Source of the DNA: Bacteroidota bacterium
Lineage (GTDB): Bacteria; Bacteroidota; Bacteroidia; SXHM01
DNA length: 64,000 nucleotides
Direction: 5' to 3'
Assembly: GCA_947478465.1 (NCBI GenBank)
Contig: CANJWH010000009.1
Span: forward strand, 1-64,000
A program made the translations under genes and the position numbers. Under the pieces are notes generated by a model that did no database searches, was not told where the DNA came from, and saw only the letters and a list, made by a program, of their open reading frames with translations. Positions 9,718 through 19,645 of the stretch are shown here, piece after piece; the stretch's first letter is position 1; each line of letters begins with the position of its first letter.

Positions 9718-12700
9718 ATGCGAGCAGATTTACTTTTATTAGTTTCAAGTTTATTTCTATTTAGCACAGTAAGCGCACAGGTAACCAACGAGGCCGATTT
9801 TAAAAAGAAATTCGGTTTAGTTGATGGTTATTTGTATGACGGTGATTATTACAAAGCACTTCCGCTTGCAAAAGAATTATATGCTTATGATTCAACCAAC
9901 TCAAATCTGGCTTACATGCTTGGCACAGCCTATCTTGGTGCTAATCCTGACCGAAAAAAGGCAATCTATTACCTTGAACAGTCTGTAGGTAATGTTTCTT
10001 TGATGTACAAAGAAGGTGATTACAAAGAAAAGGCAGCTCCTGGTATTGCTTATTACAATCTTGCAAAAGCATACCATTTTTCTTATCGCTTTGATGATGC
10101 TATCTCAAACTACTACAACTACCGGTCATTTGTTGATTTGGAAGATGTAAAAACTTATAATGAAGTAAAACATCAGATTGAATACTCTGAAAATGCAAAG
10201 TTGCTCATAGAAGAACCTGTAAATATTAAGGTTCAGTCATTAGGGGCGGTTATAAATTCAAAATATGAGGATTACAGTCCTGTAATTTCAGGGGATGGTA
10301 ACATACTCATTTTTACTTCACGCAGAGAAGGTACAACAGGAGGAAAACTATTTCTTGATGGGAAATATTACGAAGATATTTACATTGCTAAAAAAGAAAA
10401 AGGTAAGTGGACAACTCCTCGCAGTATAGGTGTTAATATTAATACAGAGGGACATGAAGCCACTATAGGTCTTTCACCTGATGGCCAGCAATTATTTATT
10501 TACAAAGATGATAATGGGGATGGGAATATCTACATGAGTAAGTTGAATGGTGCTGAATGGTCAAAACCTGAAAAATTAGGCGGTGAAATAAATACAGCTT
10601 CATGGGAAACCCATGCAACTGTATCGGCAGACGGACAGAATTTATTTTTAGTCAGTAATAGGGCTGGCGGTTTAGGTGGAAGAGATATTTACAAAATTTC
10701 ACTTCTTCCTGACGGCACTTGGGGGAAAGCTGAAAACCTTGGAGCAACTATTAATACAGCTTATGATGAAGAAGCACCATTTTTTGCAGCCGATGGCAAA
10801 ACACTTATTTTTAGTTCGCAAGGGCATAACAGTATGGGTGGGTTTGATATTTTCACTTCTGAAAATATCGATGGTGTTTGGTCAACACCTGTAAATATTG
10901 GTTATCCAATTAATTCTCCTGAAGATGATGTGTTTTTTGTTACTACTCCAGATGGACATTATGCTTATTACTCCTCACGCATGGAAGGTGGAATGGGTGA
11001 AAAAGATATTTATCTGATTGAGCTTACCGAAAAAAAGAAAGAAAGTCTTACTGTAATGAAAGGTGTTGTAATTCTTGAAAACAGTCCGGAAATTCTTGCA
11101 AATATTATTGTAGCTGACGCCCGAACAAATGCTGTTACCGGTATTTATAAACCTAATAAATCTACGGGAAGTTATATCTTCATTCTTCAGCCAGGAGTAA
11201 CATATAACGTTACTTACGAGTGCGATGGGTATCAATCTAAAGTTGATAAAATTGTAGTTCCTGAAAATTCAACCTATGCAGAGATAACAAAAGCAATTAT
11301 GCTTGATCCTGTAATTTGCGGAAAACCAGTTGCACAGCAAGAAGAAAAGAAGGTTGAGGAAGTTAAGCAGATAGTTGATAATAAAGAAGACGAAAATAAA
11401 AAAATAGCAGAATTAAAAGAGTTGGAAGAACAACTTGCTGCTATGGAAAAATCTGCTAAAGAGCAAGAGACGCGTTTGGCAGAAGAAAAACGCAAAACTG
11501 AGCAAGCGGCAAAGGCTGCAGAAGAAAAAAGACTTTCTGAAGAAGCTGTTTTGAGAGCAAGATTAGCAGAAGAGAAGCGCAAAGCCGAAGAAGAAGCGCG
11601 CCTTGCTGCTGATAAGAAAAAAGCAGATGAACTTGCTGCAAATAAATCAGCAGAAGAGAAAAAAAATGCTGAGGACGCTGCAAAATCCAAAGCAGAAGAA
11701 ATAGCTCGTTTAGCAGCAGAGGAAAAGAAAAAAGCAGAAGAACTTGCAGCAACTAAATCAGCAGAAGAGAAAAAACTTGCAGAGGCTGCAGCAAAGGTAA
11801 AAGCAGAGGAAGTAGCTCGTATAGCAGCAGAGGAAAAGAAAAAAGCGGAAGAACTTGCAGCTGCTAAATCAACAGAAGAGAAAAAACTTGCAGAAGCTGC
11901 AGCAAAAGCAAAAGCAGAGGAAATAGCCCGTTTAGCAGAACAGGAAAAGAAAAAAGCCGAAGAACTTGCAGCTGCTAAGGCAGCAGAGGATAAAAAGATT
12001 GCTGAAGAAGCTGCAGCAAAAGCAAAAGCTGAGCAAGCAGCACGTCTAGCAGCAGAAGAAAAGAAAAAAGCAGAAGAAGCTGCAAAAGCTAAAGCTGAAG
12101 AAGAGGCTCGTCTCGCTGCAGAGAAGAAAAAAGCTGAAGAGTTTGCCGCTGCAAAGGCAGAACAAGAAAAGAAACTTGCTGAGGAAACTGCACGTTTGGC
12201 CGAAGAAAAACGTAAGGCTGATGAAACAGCCAAGTTGGCAGCAGAGAAGAAAAAGCAGGAGGAGGAACAAAAACTTATTGCCGACCAAAAGAAAAAAGCA
12301 TTTGATGATTCATTGGTAGCAAGGAAAAATGAAATTGTCAAGCGATTAGAAGAACTTAAGAAATTACAGGCTCAAAAAATAACTAAAGAGAAGGAAGAAC
12401 TGGCATCAGGTTTTGCTAAGGAATCTTTTGAAGATCAAAAGAAACAAGAAGAACAAACTGCAGCTGAAGCAAAAAGAAAGTTAGAAGCTAAAGAAGCTGC
12501 TGAAAAGAAAGATGCTGAGGAAAAAGCAACTCTTGAAGCAGCCAATAAAGCTAAAATAGAAGAAATTCGTCTTGCAGCTCAAAAAGAAGAAGAAGAGAAA
12601 AAGAAAGCAGAAGAACAAAGGCTTGCTGAAAAGAAGCTTGCTGATGAGAAACTGAAATTAGAGGAAACCGCCCGTAAAGAAAAACAAGAAGAACTTGTTA

Positions 12701-13455
12701 AGGCGCAACAGAAGATTGATGAGGAAAAGAGATTGGCAGAAGAGAAGGCAGCTAAAGCAAAAGCTGAGGAGGAAGCAAAAAGTCAAGCAGATGCACTTGC
12801 TAATTCAAAAAGTATTGAAGAATTGAAGAAAATGAATCAAGCTCTGATTTTAGAAAACGAACAACTAAAAAAACAAATAGCGGAATCAGGAAATAAGATT
12901 AATCAATTAACTCAACAGGTTACAGACCAAAATAGAAAGTATGAAGAATTATTAGCAAAATTTGAAGAAATTCAGAAGCAACAAAAATATCAGTCAGCAG
13001 TTATGAAAACTGACTTTGAAGCATTTAAAAAAGGTGGTTCTGTTGTGTTGAAGAATATTTTGTTTGATTATAATTTATCAATAATCAGGAAAGAGTCAGA
13101 AGATGAACTTCAGAAGCTATACGATTATATGTCAGAGAATAAGGAAATAAAAGTTGAAGTTAGTGGTCATACAGACTCGCATGGAAATGATGAGTATAAC
13201 ATTGAGCTTTCAAAAGATAGAGCCAATGCAGTGGTAAGGTATCTTGTAAGAAAAGGCATTGACGCTAATCGTTTTAAAGCTGTTGGAATGGGAGAATCTC
13301 AACCGATTGCTATTAATGAAAATCCTGATGGATCAGATAATCCTGAAGGAAGACAGTTAAACAGAAGGATTGAAATCAGGATTTTGAACCTTGATGCTAA
13401 GAATGTTAAGATAGAGAATTTTGATGTGCCCAAGGACTTAAAGCCTAAATCATAA
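9718..13455 (+). CDS. TPR + PD40 + long Ala/Glu/Lys coiled coil + OmpA C-terminal domain protein
   Basis: PD40 blades near the N-terminus, AEEKKKAEELAAAKSAEEKK coiled coil, C-terminal VEVSGHTDSHGNDEYNIELSKDRANAVVRYL (OmpA peptidoglycan-binding). Start at 9718 (signal peptide MRADLLLLVSSLFLFSTVSAQ). Confidence 0.9.
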   Translation: MRADLLLLVSSLFLFSTVSAQVTNEADFKKKFGLVDGYLYDGDYYKALPLAKELYAYDSTNSNLAYMLGTAYLGANPDRKKAIYYLEQSVGNVSLMYKEGDYKEKAAPGIAYYNLAKAYHFSYRFDDAISNYYNYRSFVDLEDVKTYNEVKHQIEYSENAKLLIEEPVNIKVQSLGAVINSKYEDYSPVISGDGNILIFTSRREGTTGGKLFLDGKYYEDIYIAKKEKGKWTTPRSIGVNINTEGHEATIGLSPDGQQLFIYKDDNGDGNIYMSKLNGAEWSKPEKLGGEINTASWETHATVSADGQNLFLVSNRAGGLGGRDIYKISLLPDGTWGKAENLGATINTAYDEEAPFFAADGKTLIFSSQGHNSMGGFDIFTSENIDGVWSTPVNIGYPINSPEDDVFFVTTPDGHYAYYSSRMEGGMGEKDIYLIELTEKKKESLTVMKGVVILENSPEILANIIVADARTNAVTGIYKPNKSTGSYIFILQPGVTYNVTYECDGYQSKVDKIVVPENSTYAEITKAIMLDPVICGKPVAQQEEKKVEEVKQIVDNKEDENKKIAELKELEEQLAAMEKSAKEQETRLAEEKRKTEQAAKAAEEKRLSEEAVLRARLAEEKRKAEEEARLAADKKKADELAANKSAEEKKNAEDAAKSKAEEIARLAAEEKKKAEELAATKSAEEKKLAEAAAKVKAEEVARIAAEEKKKAEELAAAKSTEEKKLAEAAAKAKAEEIARLAEQEKKKAEELAAAKAAEDKKIAEEAAAKAKAEQAARLAAEEKKKAEEAAKAKAEEEARLAAEKKKAEEFAAAKAEQEKKLAEETARLAEEKRKADETAKLAAEKKKQEEEQKLIADQKKKAFDDSLVARKNEIVKRLEELKKLQAQKITKEKEELASGFAKESFEDQKKQEEQTAAEAKRKLEAKEAAEKKDAEEKATLEAANKAKIEEIRLAAQKEEEEKKKAEEQRLAEKKLADEKLKLEETARKEKQEELVKAQQKIDEEKRLAEEKAAKAKAEEEAKSQADALANSKSIEELKKMNQALILENEQLKKQIAESGNKINQLTQQVTDQNRKYEELLAKFEEIQKQQKYQSAVMKTDFEAFKKGGSVVLKNILFDYNLSIIRKESEDELQKLYDYMSENKEIKVEVSGHTDSHGNDEYNIELSKDRANAVVRYLVRKGIDANRFKAVGMGESQPIAINENPDGSDNPEGRQLNRRIEIRILNLDAKNVKIENFDVPKDLKPKS
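11644..12087 (+). repeat. In-frame tandem 111-bp (37 aa) repeat, about 4 units
   Basis: Unit landmarks (AAATCAGCAGAAGAGAAAAAA-like) at 11644, 11755, 11866 and 11977, each 111 bp apart. Confidence 0.85.
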
Positions 13456-13567
13456 TATAATTGTTAATTAAAGAAAACCTAAACGTTTTTTGTGCTTAAA
13501 AATATTTGCTATTATTAACCCGAAATTAAAATGCCTTCTCAGGCTAATAAATGTTTGAAATAACAAG

Positions 13568-15805
13568 ATGTTAAAGACATATACTTTTGCATTCTTATTT
13601 TTTGTTGTTACGCTGTTAACGCTGCCATTTTCTGTGCTGTCACAGTCAAGGGATATTACAACAACTCAAGAAGTTGAGGAACGAATAAAAAATGAAAAAG
13701 AGAATAAAACGTATAAACCAACTAAACAGAAAGCATTAGAACATTATTGGAATGGAAACTTCAGGGCAGCTTTGGATGAATTTCTATTGCTGCTTGCAAA
13801 TGATCCTCAAAATGTTGATTATAATTTTTATATCGGTTGCTGTTATCTGGAAACATACATTGATAAGTCTAAAGCTATAAGCTATTTAGAATTCGTTACA
13901 CAACAACCGAAATTTGATAAAGAAGCACTTTATCAATTAGGTCGTGCATATCAATTTGTTGGACGTTTTGATGAAGCAATTATTACGTTAAATAAGTATA
14001 AGGATATTATGCGCACCGCAAATGATAATATCATTGCAGGAGACCGTGTTATTGAAATGTGTTTTAATGCTAAGGAACTTGTTAAATATCCCTTGGACGT
14101 TACTTTTGAAAATCTTGGAAGCAGGATCAACACCCCTTATCCTGAGTACAACCCTTTCATTCCGGAAAATGAAGAATTCATTGTTTTTACTTCTAAAAGG
14201 CCAGATTGCTTGGGTATTCAGATTGATTATGATGGATACAAAACATCAGATATTTACAGAGCAAATGAACGTAGAGGTAAATTTGGAGAAGCAAGAAATA
14301 TCGGATCAGCTGTAAACACTGAATGGTATGAGGAAGTTGTTGGGGTTTCAGCAGATGGTGAAGAAATGCTTGTTTTTATTGACAACTTTGACGGATACGA
14401 TGATGTTTACGTCTCACAAAGAAAAGGAAGGTATTATGAGGAATATAAAACCTTTGGCGCAAATATTAATTCTGAAGGTATTGAAACATCGGCAGGTCTA
14501 TCTACAGATGCTGATAAACTATTCTTCTCCCGTGAAGACAAGACTACTAATGGCGGAACTGATATTTTTATGTCTCATAGAATGCCAAACGGTAGTTGGG
14601 GAAATCCGGTAAGCCTTGGGCCGGTTATCAATACAAAATACAACGAAACATTCCCTCACCTTGCAGCAGATGGCAAAACACTCTATTTTGCTTCAGAAGG
14701 TCATGTAAGTATGGGAGGCTTTGATATTTTTACTTCTGTTTGGGACGAACTTACACAAACCTGGTCAACACCTAAAAATCTTGGTTATCCAATTAATACA
14801 GTTGATGAGGATTATAACATTTCCATGTCAACCACTGGTAGATATGGATATGTAGCTCAATTCAGACCAGAAGGATTTGGTGAGAAAGATATTTACAGGG
14901 TAACATTTAACGAGGTTGATCCGGAGAGAAGTTTAGTAAGAGGATCTATAACAAACATAGCAGATTCGTTGAAGAAAAATCCTGATATGAAATTACCTGA
15001 ATTTATTATGTCAGTAACAAATATGGAAACCAATGAACTTATTGGTTACTATAAACCCAATTCTCGAAACAGTAATTATGTTCAAATACTTCAGCCTGGC
15101 GTGTATTGCGTTTACATACAAAATCCAGTTTACTTCGATACTATGGGGGTTGTTGAAGTGTTAGGTCAAAGTTCATTTCTCTCTGAGATTATTCAAGATT
15201 ACACGATGCGCCCTGATCCAAATGCAAAATACAGAATGGATCAAACATATGCTATGGAAATACCTAAAGTTGAGCAACAAAATCTCTCTCTTGCTGATGA
15301 AATTGTAGAACTTGAAAAAGAGCTTGCTAAACTTGAAGTAATTAAAAAGCTTGGTTATGATCCAACACTTATAGATGTGGATATTTCTAATACCAAAAAA
15401 TTTAAGCCAGGTGATAAAATTATTTTGGAAAGAATTTATTTCGATTTTGATAAGGATAATATACGTGATGAGTCTGTTATTGAACTTTCAAAACTATATT
15501 ATTTCATGACCTCAAATCCTGAAATGATTGTTGAGGTAGCGGGTCATACTGATTCAAGAGGAACAGATGAATATAATATTGATTTATCAAGAAGAAGGGC
15601 AAAATCTGTTCAAAAATGGTTGGATGAACGTGGAATCAAAGCAAAAAGAGTTGTTACCAAAGGATATGGCGAAGCTAAACCAATTGCAGATAACTTAAAA
15701 CCTGATGGTTCTGATGATCCGGATGGTCGTCAGATGAACAGACGAATTGAACTTACTATTTTGAGTGTTGACGGTAAAAAAATTATTACTACAGAAGGAA
15801 AATAA
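13568..15805 (+). CDS. TPR + PD40 + OmpA domain protein (PorE-like architecture)
   Basis: TPR-like N-terminus, PD40 blades (FTSKRPDCLG, ASEGHVSMGGFDIF), OmpA motif VEVAGHTDSRGTDEYNIDLSRRRAKSVQKWL. Confidence 0.88.
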   Translation: MLKTYTFAFLFFVVTLLTLPFSVLSQSRDITTTQEVEERIKNEKENKTYKPTKQKALEHYWNGNFRAALDEFLLLLANDPQNVDYNFYIGCCYLETYIDKSKAISYLEFVTQQPKFDKEALYQLGRAYQFVGRFDEAIITLNKYKDIMRTANDNIIAGDRVIEMCFNAKELVKYPLDVTFENLGSRINTPYPEYNPFIPENEEFIVFTSKRPDCLGIQIDYDGYKTSDIYRANERRGKFGEARNIGSAVNTEWYEEVVGVSADGEEMLVFIDNFDGYDDVYVSQRKGRYYEEYKTFGANINSEGIETSAGLSTDADKLFFSREDKTTNGGTDIFMSHRMPNGSWGNPVSLGPVINTKYNETFPHLAADGKTLYFASEGHVSMGGFDIFTSVWDELTQTWSTPKNLGYPINTVDEDYNISMSTTGRYGYVAQFRPEGFGEKDIYRVTFNEVDPERSLVRGSITNIADSLKKNPDMKLPEFIMSVTNMETNELIGYYKPNSRNSNYVQILQPGVYCVYIQNPVYFDTMGVVEVLGQSSFLSEIIQDYTMRPDPNAKYRMDQTYAMEIPKVEQQNLSLADEIVELEKELAKLEVIKKLGYDPTLIDVDISNTKKFKPGDKIILERIYFDFDKDNIRDESVIELSKLYYFMTSNPEMIVEVAGHTDSRGTDEYNIDLSRRRAKSVQKWLDERGIKAKRVVTKGYGEAKPIADNLKPDGSDDPDGRQMNRRIELTILSVDGKKIITTEGK

Positions 15806-15870
15806 TTTAAGGCATAACTATTGTAATCTTATAATTTATAAATTAGTTGTTTTAAAATTTAAGAGTTGAG

Positions 15871-18800
15871 ATGAAAAAAATATTACTTTCTTTATTCCTT
15901 CTTTCTCAATTATCTCTGACTGTTTCAGCGCAGGTTTTGCTTGAACAAGAAAAGCCTGCTGCGGGCAGCGTTCCTGGCAAATTGGTTATAAATGGGTCAG
16001 CTCAGGAGCTTCAGGATAAGCTTAAAAATGTAATTATTATTCTTTATCAGGATATTGATAAAACGGGAAAATGGGTTGAAGTTGAAAAGCAATTAACTAA
16101 GGGTGATGGTAAATTTTCATTCAAGTTAGATCTTGAAGGGAAGTATATGATTGAAGTTGCTCGTGGTGGATACACCACAAAAAAAGTAACCTTTGATACA
16201 GAGGTATATGCGTTAACAACTCAACCTGAACCTTTTGATTTTATTGTTGATCTTGTACCTGACCGCGATGGACTTGGTTATATTAATCCAGTTGCTAATG
16301 TTTTCTACTATGCAAGAAAAAAACAATTTGACTATCAGTTAGATTACTCAAAAGAAGAACTTGAAGAGGAAGCAAAGTTAGAGCGAGAGCGGCTTGAAAA
16401 ATTGGAATTTCAGAGGAAGGCTTTAGAAGAGAAGGCATTGCTTGAAATGCAGGCAAAAACTCTTATTGCAGATGAAAAAGCATTGGGACAGGAAAAAGTT
16501 GAAGATGCAATAAAAGCAGGTAATGGTGACAAGCAAACAACAATAAATGCTTTAAAGAAAACATTTTTAAATACAGATACTCTTGCCCAAAAGAAAGCAG
16601 AAGCAATATATGAGGCTTATGAGAAACAAAAAGCCACAAGTGGAACAGTGGATTATGGCGTTTTATTTCAGGAAGGGAAAAAGACTGAACAGGAAATAGT
16701 TAAAGCAAAAGAAGAAGAAGTTAAAAAAGTTCAGGAACAAATTCGTATTGCAAAAGAAGAAATAGCTAAAACTGAGAAACAAGCACTTGAAAAGCAAAAA
16801 GAAGCTGCTGCTGTTGAGATGAAAGGAAAACTGGAGGAAGCTGAACGTGTTCAAAAAGTACTACGTGAAAAAGCAGAAGCAGAGCAAAAGCAGAAAATTG
16901 AGCAGGCAATTAACCTTGGTGCCGGAAATAAAGAAGAAACAATAAAGCAGCTTGAAACTATATATGCAAAAGAAGATCCATATAAGGAAGCAAAAGCAAC
17001 GGCTCTTTATGAGGCATATGAAAAGCAGAGATTATCAGGATCGACCTTGTCAAATGTTGATTATTCTGCATTATTTGCTGCAGCTAATTTTGCAGAAATA
17101 AAGTCGCAGGATGAAGCGGAACAAAAGCAATCTCAGGAACAGAAAGCCAGAGTTGATGAGTACATGCAAAAGGTAACCGAGAAAAGCGCAAAAGAGGAAG
17201 CTGAAGCAATTGCCAAAATTGAACAAGCTGTTAAAGCTGCAGCTGGGGATAAAGTGAAAATGATAGAAGCATTTAAGCAGACATTTGATAAAGATGACCC
17301 ATTTGCTGAACATAAAGCAACTGCAATGTTTGAGAAATATGAGGCAGATAGAAAAATTATGCAGGAACAGGGTAAGAATTATGCAGCTGTTGATTACAAA
17401 TCAATTTTTAATGCAGGTAAGCAAGCCGAACTAACTGCGGTTGATGCTGAGCGCAAAAAGAAAGAGGATGCCATGGCAAAAAGCGAAGTTGCGCTTTACA
17501 TGGCAATGGAAGAAAAACGTAAAGAACGTCAGGCTGAATCAAAAAAAGCAGAAGTAGGTGTAGAAAAAGTTCGTGAAGAAAAACTGCAACAGGCAAAATC
17601 AGAGCAAGAAAAGAAAATTCAGACTGCGATTTCGACAGGAGCGGGAAATCGCGAAGCTACCATTGCGGCATTAAAAAATGCATTGCCGGCTAATACTCCC
17701 TATCGCGAAGAAAAAGCGGTTGCAATGTATGATCAATATGAAAGAGATATAAAAAAGGCGGAAGAGAATGGTCAACCTACAGTAGGTATTGATTTTAGAG
17801 CACTTCAATCTGCCGCAGATTTAGTTGAAGTTCAACAATTGCAGAAATCATATGAGCAGAAAAAAGCAAGTGAGGTTGCAGAACAAGAAAAGCGTAGAGT
17901 AGAAATTGAACAAAAAGCTAAAGAGATTCTTGCCTCTAAATCGGAGGCTGCTCAAGTATTATTTGCAGATGCAGGAAAACAAAAAGAAGAAGCTGAAGCT
18001 AAAGCTGAACAAGAAAAACGAGTAAAAGAAGAATTAGCTAAGGTAGCCGAAGAAAAAAGATTGAAAGAAGAAGTTGAAGCTAAAGCAAAAGCAGAAGCAG
18101 AAGAGAAAAGAAAAGAGGAAGAAGCAAACTTAGCTGAGGAGAAACGTATAAAAGCAGAAGCTGATGCTAAAGCAAAAGCAGAAGCTAAGGCTGAAGAAGA
18201 AAGAAAAGCAATAGAACAGGCAAATCGCATAGCAGAAGAAAAGCGCCAAAAAGAAGAGGTTGCAAAAGCTAAAGCAGAGGAAGAAGCTCGTTTAGCAGCA
18301 GAGGCAAAGAAAGTTGCTGAAGAAGCAAAACAAAAAGCAGCAGAAGAAAAACGTTTGGCAGAGGAAGCCGCTGCAAAAGCCAAAGCTGACGAAGCAAGTC
18401 GCTTAGCAGAAGAAAAGCGCCAAAAAGAAGAGGATGCAAAAGCTAAAGCAGCAGAAGAAGCTAGCCTAGCAGTAGAAGCAAAGAAAGCAGCTGAACAGGC
18501 AAAAGAAAAAGCAGCAGAAGAAAAACGTTTGGCAGAGGAAGCTGCGGCAAAAGCCAAAGCTGATGAGATTGCCCGACTGGCAGAAGAGAAACGTTTAAGT
18601 GAAATTGCTGATGCAAAGGCAAAAGCAGAAGCTGAGCAGAAACGTAAGGATGAGGAAGCTGCTCGTTTGGCAGAGGCAAAACGAATTAAGGAAGAAGCTG
18701 ATGCAAAAGCAAAACTTGAAGCAGAGGAGAAAGCTGCTGAGGAAGCTGCTCGTTTAGCAGAGGCAAAACGAATTAAAGAAGAAGCTGATGCAAAAGCAAA

Positions 18801-19620
18801 ACTTGAAGCAGAGAAAAAGGCTGCTGAAGAAGCTGCTCGCTTAGCAGAGGCAAAACGAATAAAGGAAGAAGCTGACGCAAAAGCAAAACTTGAAGCAGAG
18901 AAAAAGGCTGCTGAAGAAGCTGCTCGTTTAGCAGAGGAGAAACGCATAAGAGAGGAGGCTGAGGCTAAAGCCGAGGCTGAGTTTGCGCGTAAAGAAGAAG
19001 AGAAACGTATACAGGCAGAGGCTGCTGCAAAAGCAAAAACAGAAGCCGAACAAAAAGCACGTGAAGAAGCAGCTCGCTTAGCAGAAGCAAAACGAATTAA
19101 AGATGAAACGGATGCAAAAGCAAGACTAGAAGCTGAAAAGAAAGCACGTGAAGAAGCTGTTCGTTTAGCAGAAGAAAAACGCATACGTGATGAAGCTGAA
19201 GCTAAGGCAAAAGCAGCAGCAGAAGCAAAACGTCTGGAAGATGAAAAATTACGTGCTGATGAATACAAAAAAGCGCAGGAAGAAGCTAAACGCTTAAGCG
19301 AATCTGAAAGAAAACAACGATTTGAAGCAGCACAGGAAAGAGCTAAAAACACACAGCTTAGTGAGAAAGACAGAAGAGCCCAATTCCTTTCTGATATAGC
19401 TTTAATTTATCCTGAGGGTCTTACCGAAGAGAATATTGACGGTAAAGATTTTAAACTGAAAAGATATATTATTAATGATAAAGGAACAGTAATTGTTTAT
19501 GATAAAAAAACATGGAACTGGGGTGGTATCTTCTGCTTTAAAAATACAGATATAGCAATAACCGAGTCTTTATTTGAGATGGAAGTTAAAAAATATAATA
19601 CTCAATTTAAGTCTGAATAA
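15871..19620 (+). CDS. Exported protein with four ~65-70 aa repeat modules, long coiled coil and distinct C-terminal domain
   Basis: Signal peptide MKKILLSLFLLSQLSLTVSAQ; four copies of KIEQAI..GAGNKEETI..L......DPY.E.KA.A.YE.YE.......VDY..LF; AEEKR coiled coil; C-terminal IALIYPEGLTEENIDGKDFKLKRYIINDKG. Confidence 0.85.
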   Translation: MKKILLSLFLLSQLSLTVSAQVLLEQEKPAAGSVPGKLVINGSAQELQDKLKNVIIILYQDIDKTGKWVEVEKQLTKGDGKFSFKLDLEGKYMIEVARGGYTTKKVTFDTEVYALTTQPEPFDFIVDLVPDRDGLGYINPVANVFYYARKKQFDYQLDYSKEELEEEAKLERERLEKLEFQRKALEEKALLEMQAKTLIADEKALGQEKVEDAIKAGNGDKQTTINALKKTFLNTDTLAQKKAEAIYEAYEKQKATSGTVDYGVLFQEGKKTEQEIVKAKEEEVKKVQEQIRIAKEEIAKTEKQALEKQKEAAAVEMKGKLEEAERVQKVLREKAEAEQKQKIEQAINLGAGNKEETIKQLETIYAKEDPYKEAKATALYEAYEKQRLSGSTLSNVDYSALFAAANFAEIKSQDEAEQKQSQEQKARVDEYMQKVTEKSAKEEAEAIAKIEQAVKAAAGDKVKMIEAFKQTFDKDDPFAEHKATAMFEKYEADRKIMQEQGKNYAAVDYKSIFNAGKQAELTAVDAERKKKEDAMAKSEVALYMAMEEKRKERQAESKKAEVGVEKVREEKLQQAKSEQEKKIQTAISTGAGNREATIAALKNALPANTPYREEKAVAMYDQYERDIKKAEENGQPTVGIDFRALQSAADLVEVQQLQKSYEQKKASEVAEQEKRRVEIEQKAKEILASKSEAAQVLFADAGKQKEEAEAKAEQEKRVKEELAKVAEEKRLKEEVEAKAKAEAEEKRKEEEANLAEEKRIKAEADAKAKAEAKAEEERKAIEQANRIAEEKRQKEEVAKAKAEEEARLAAEAKKVAEEAKQKAAEEKRLAEEAAAKAKADEASRLAEEKRQKEEDAKAKAAEEASLAVEAKKAAEQAKEKAAEEKRLAEEAAAKAKADEIARLAEEKRLSEIADAKAKAEAEQKRKDEEAARLAEAKRIKEEADAKAKLEAEEKAAEEAARLAEAKRIKEEADAKAKLEAEKKAAEEAARLAEAKRIKEEADAKAKLEAEKKAAEEAARLAEEKRIREEAEAKAEAEFARKEEEKRIQAEAAAKAKTEAEQKAREEAARLAEAKRIKDETDAKARLEAEKKAREEAVRLAEEKRIRDEAEAKAKAAAEAKRLEDEKLRADEYKKAQEEAKRLSESERKQRFEAAQERAKNTQLSEKDRRAQFLSDIALIYPEGLTEENIDGKDFKLKRYIINDKGTVIVYDKKTWNWGGIFCFKNTDIAITESLFEMEVKKYNTQFKSE
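18676..18962 (+). repeat. In-frame tandem 87-bp (29 aa) repeat
   Basis: GCAAAACGAAT landmark at 18676, 18763 and 18850, with a diverged copy at 18937; 87-bp period. Confidence 0.85.
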
Positions 19621-19645
19621 TATCAGCCAAGTATTTCCAGGAAAT

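Noticed and set aside
11644-12087. Regularly spaced repeats that could be mistaken for a CRISPR array
   Set aside because: Repeats are in frame, contiguous and coding; there are no unique spacers and no cas genes in the window.
11274-12341. 355-aa antisense ORF, Ser/Ala/Phe-rich
   Set aside because: Mirror image of the Glu/Ala/Lys coiled-coil codons on the + strand; low complexity and no start signals. Composition artefact.
15832-15845. Palindrome TAATTTATAAATTA upstream of the repeat-module gene
   Set aside because: Short, purely A/T sequence in an AT-rich intergenic region; expected by chance.
17952-19352. 466-aa antisense ORF, Ser/Ala/Phe-rich
   Set aside because: Same artefact opposite the AEEKR coiled coil of the 15871-19620 gene.
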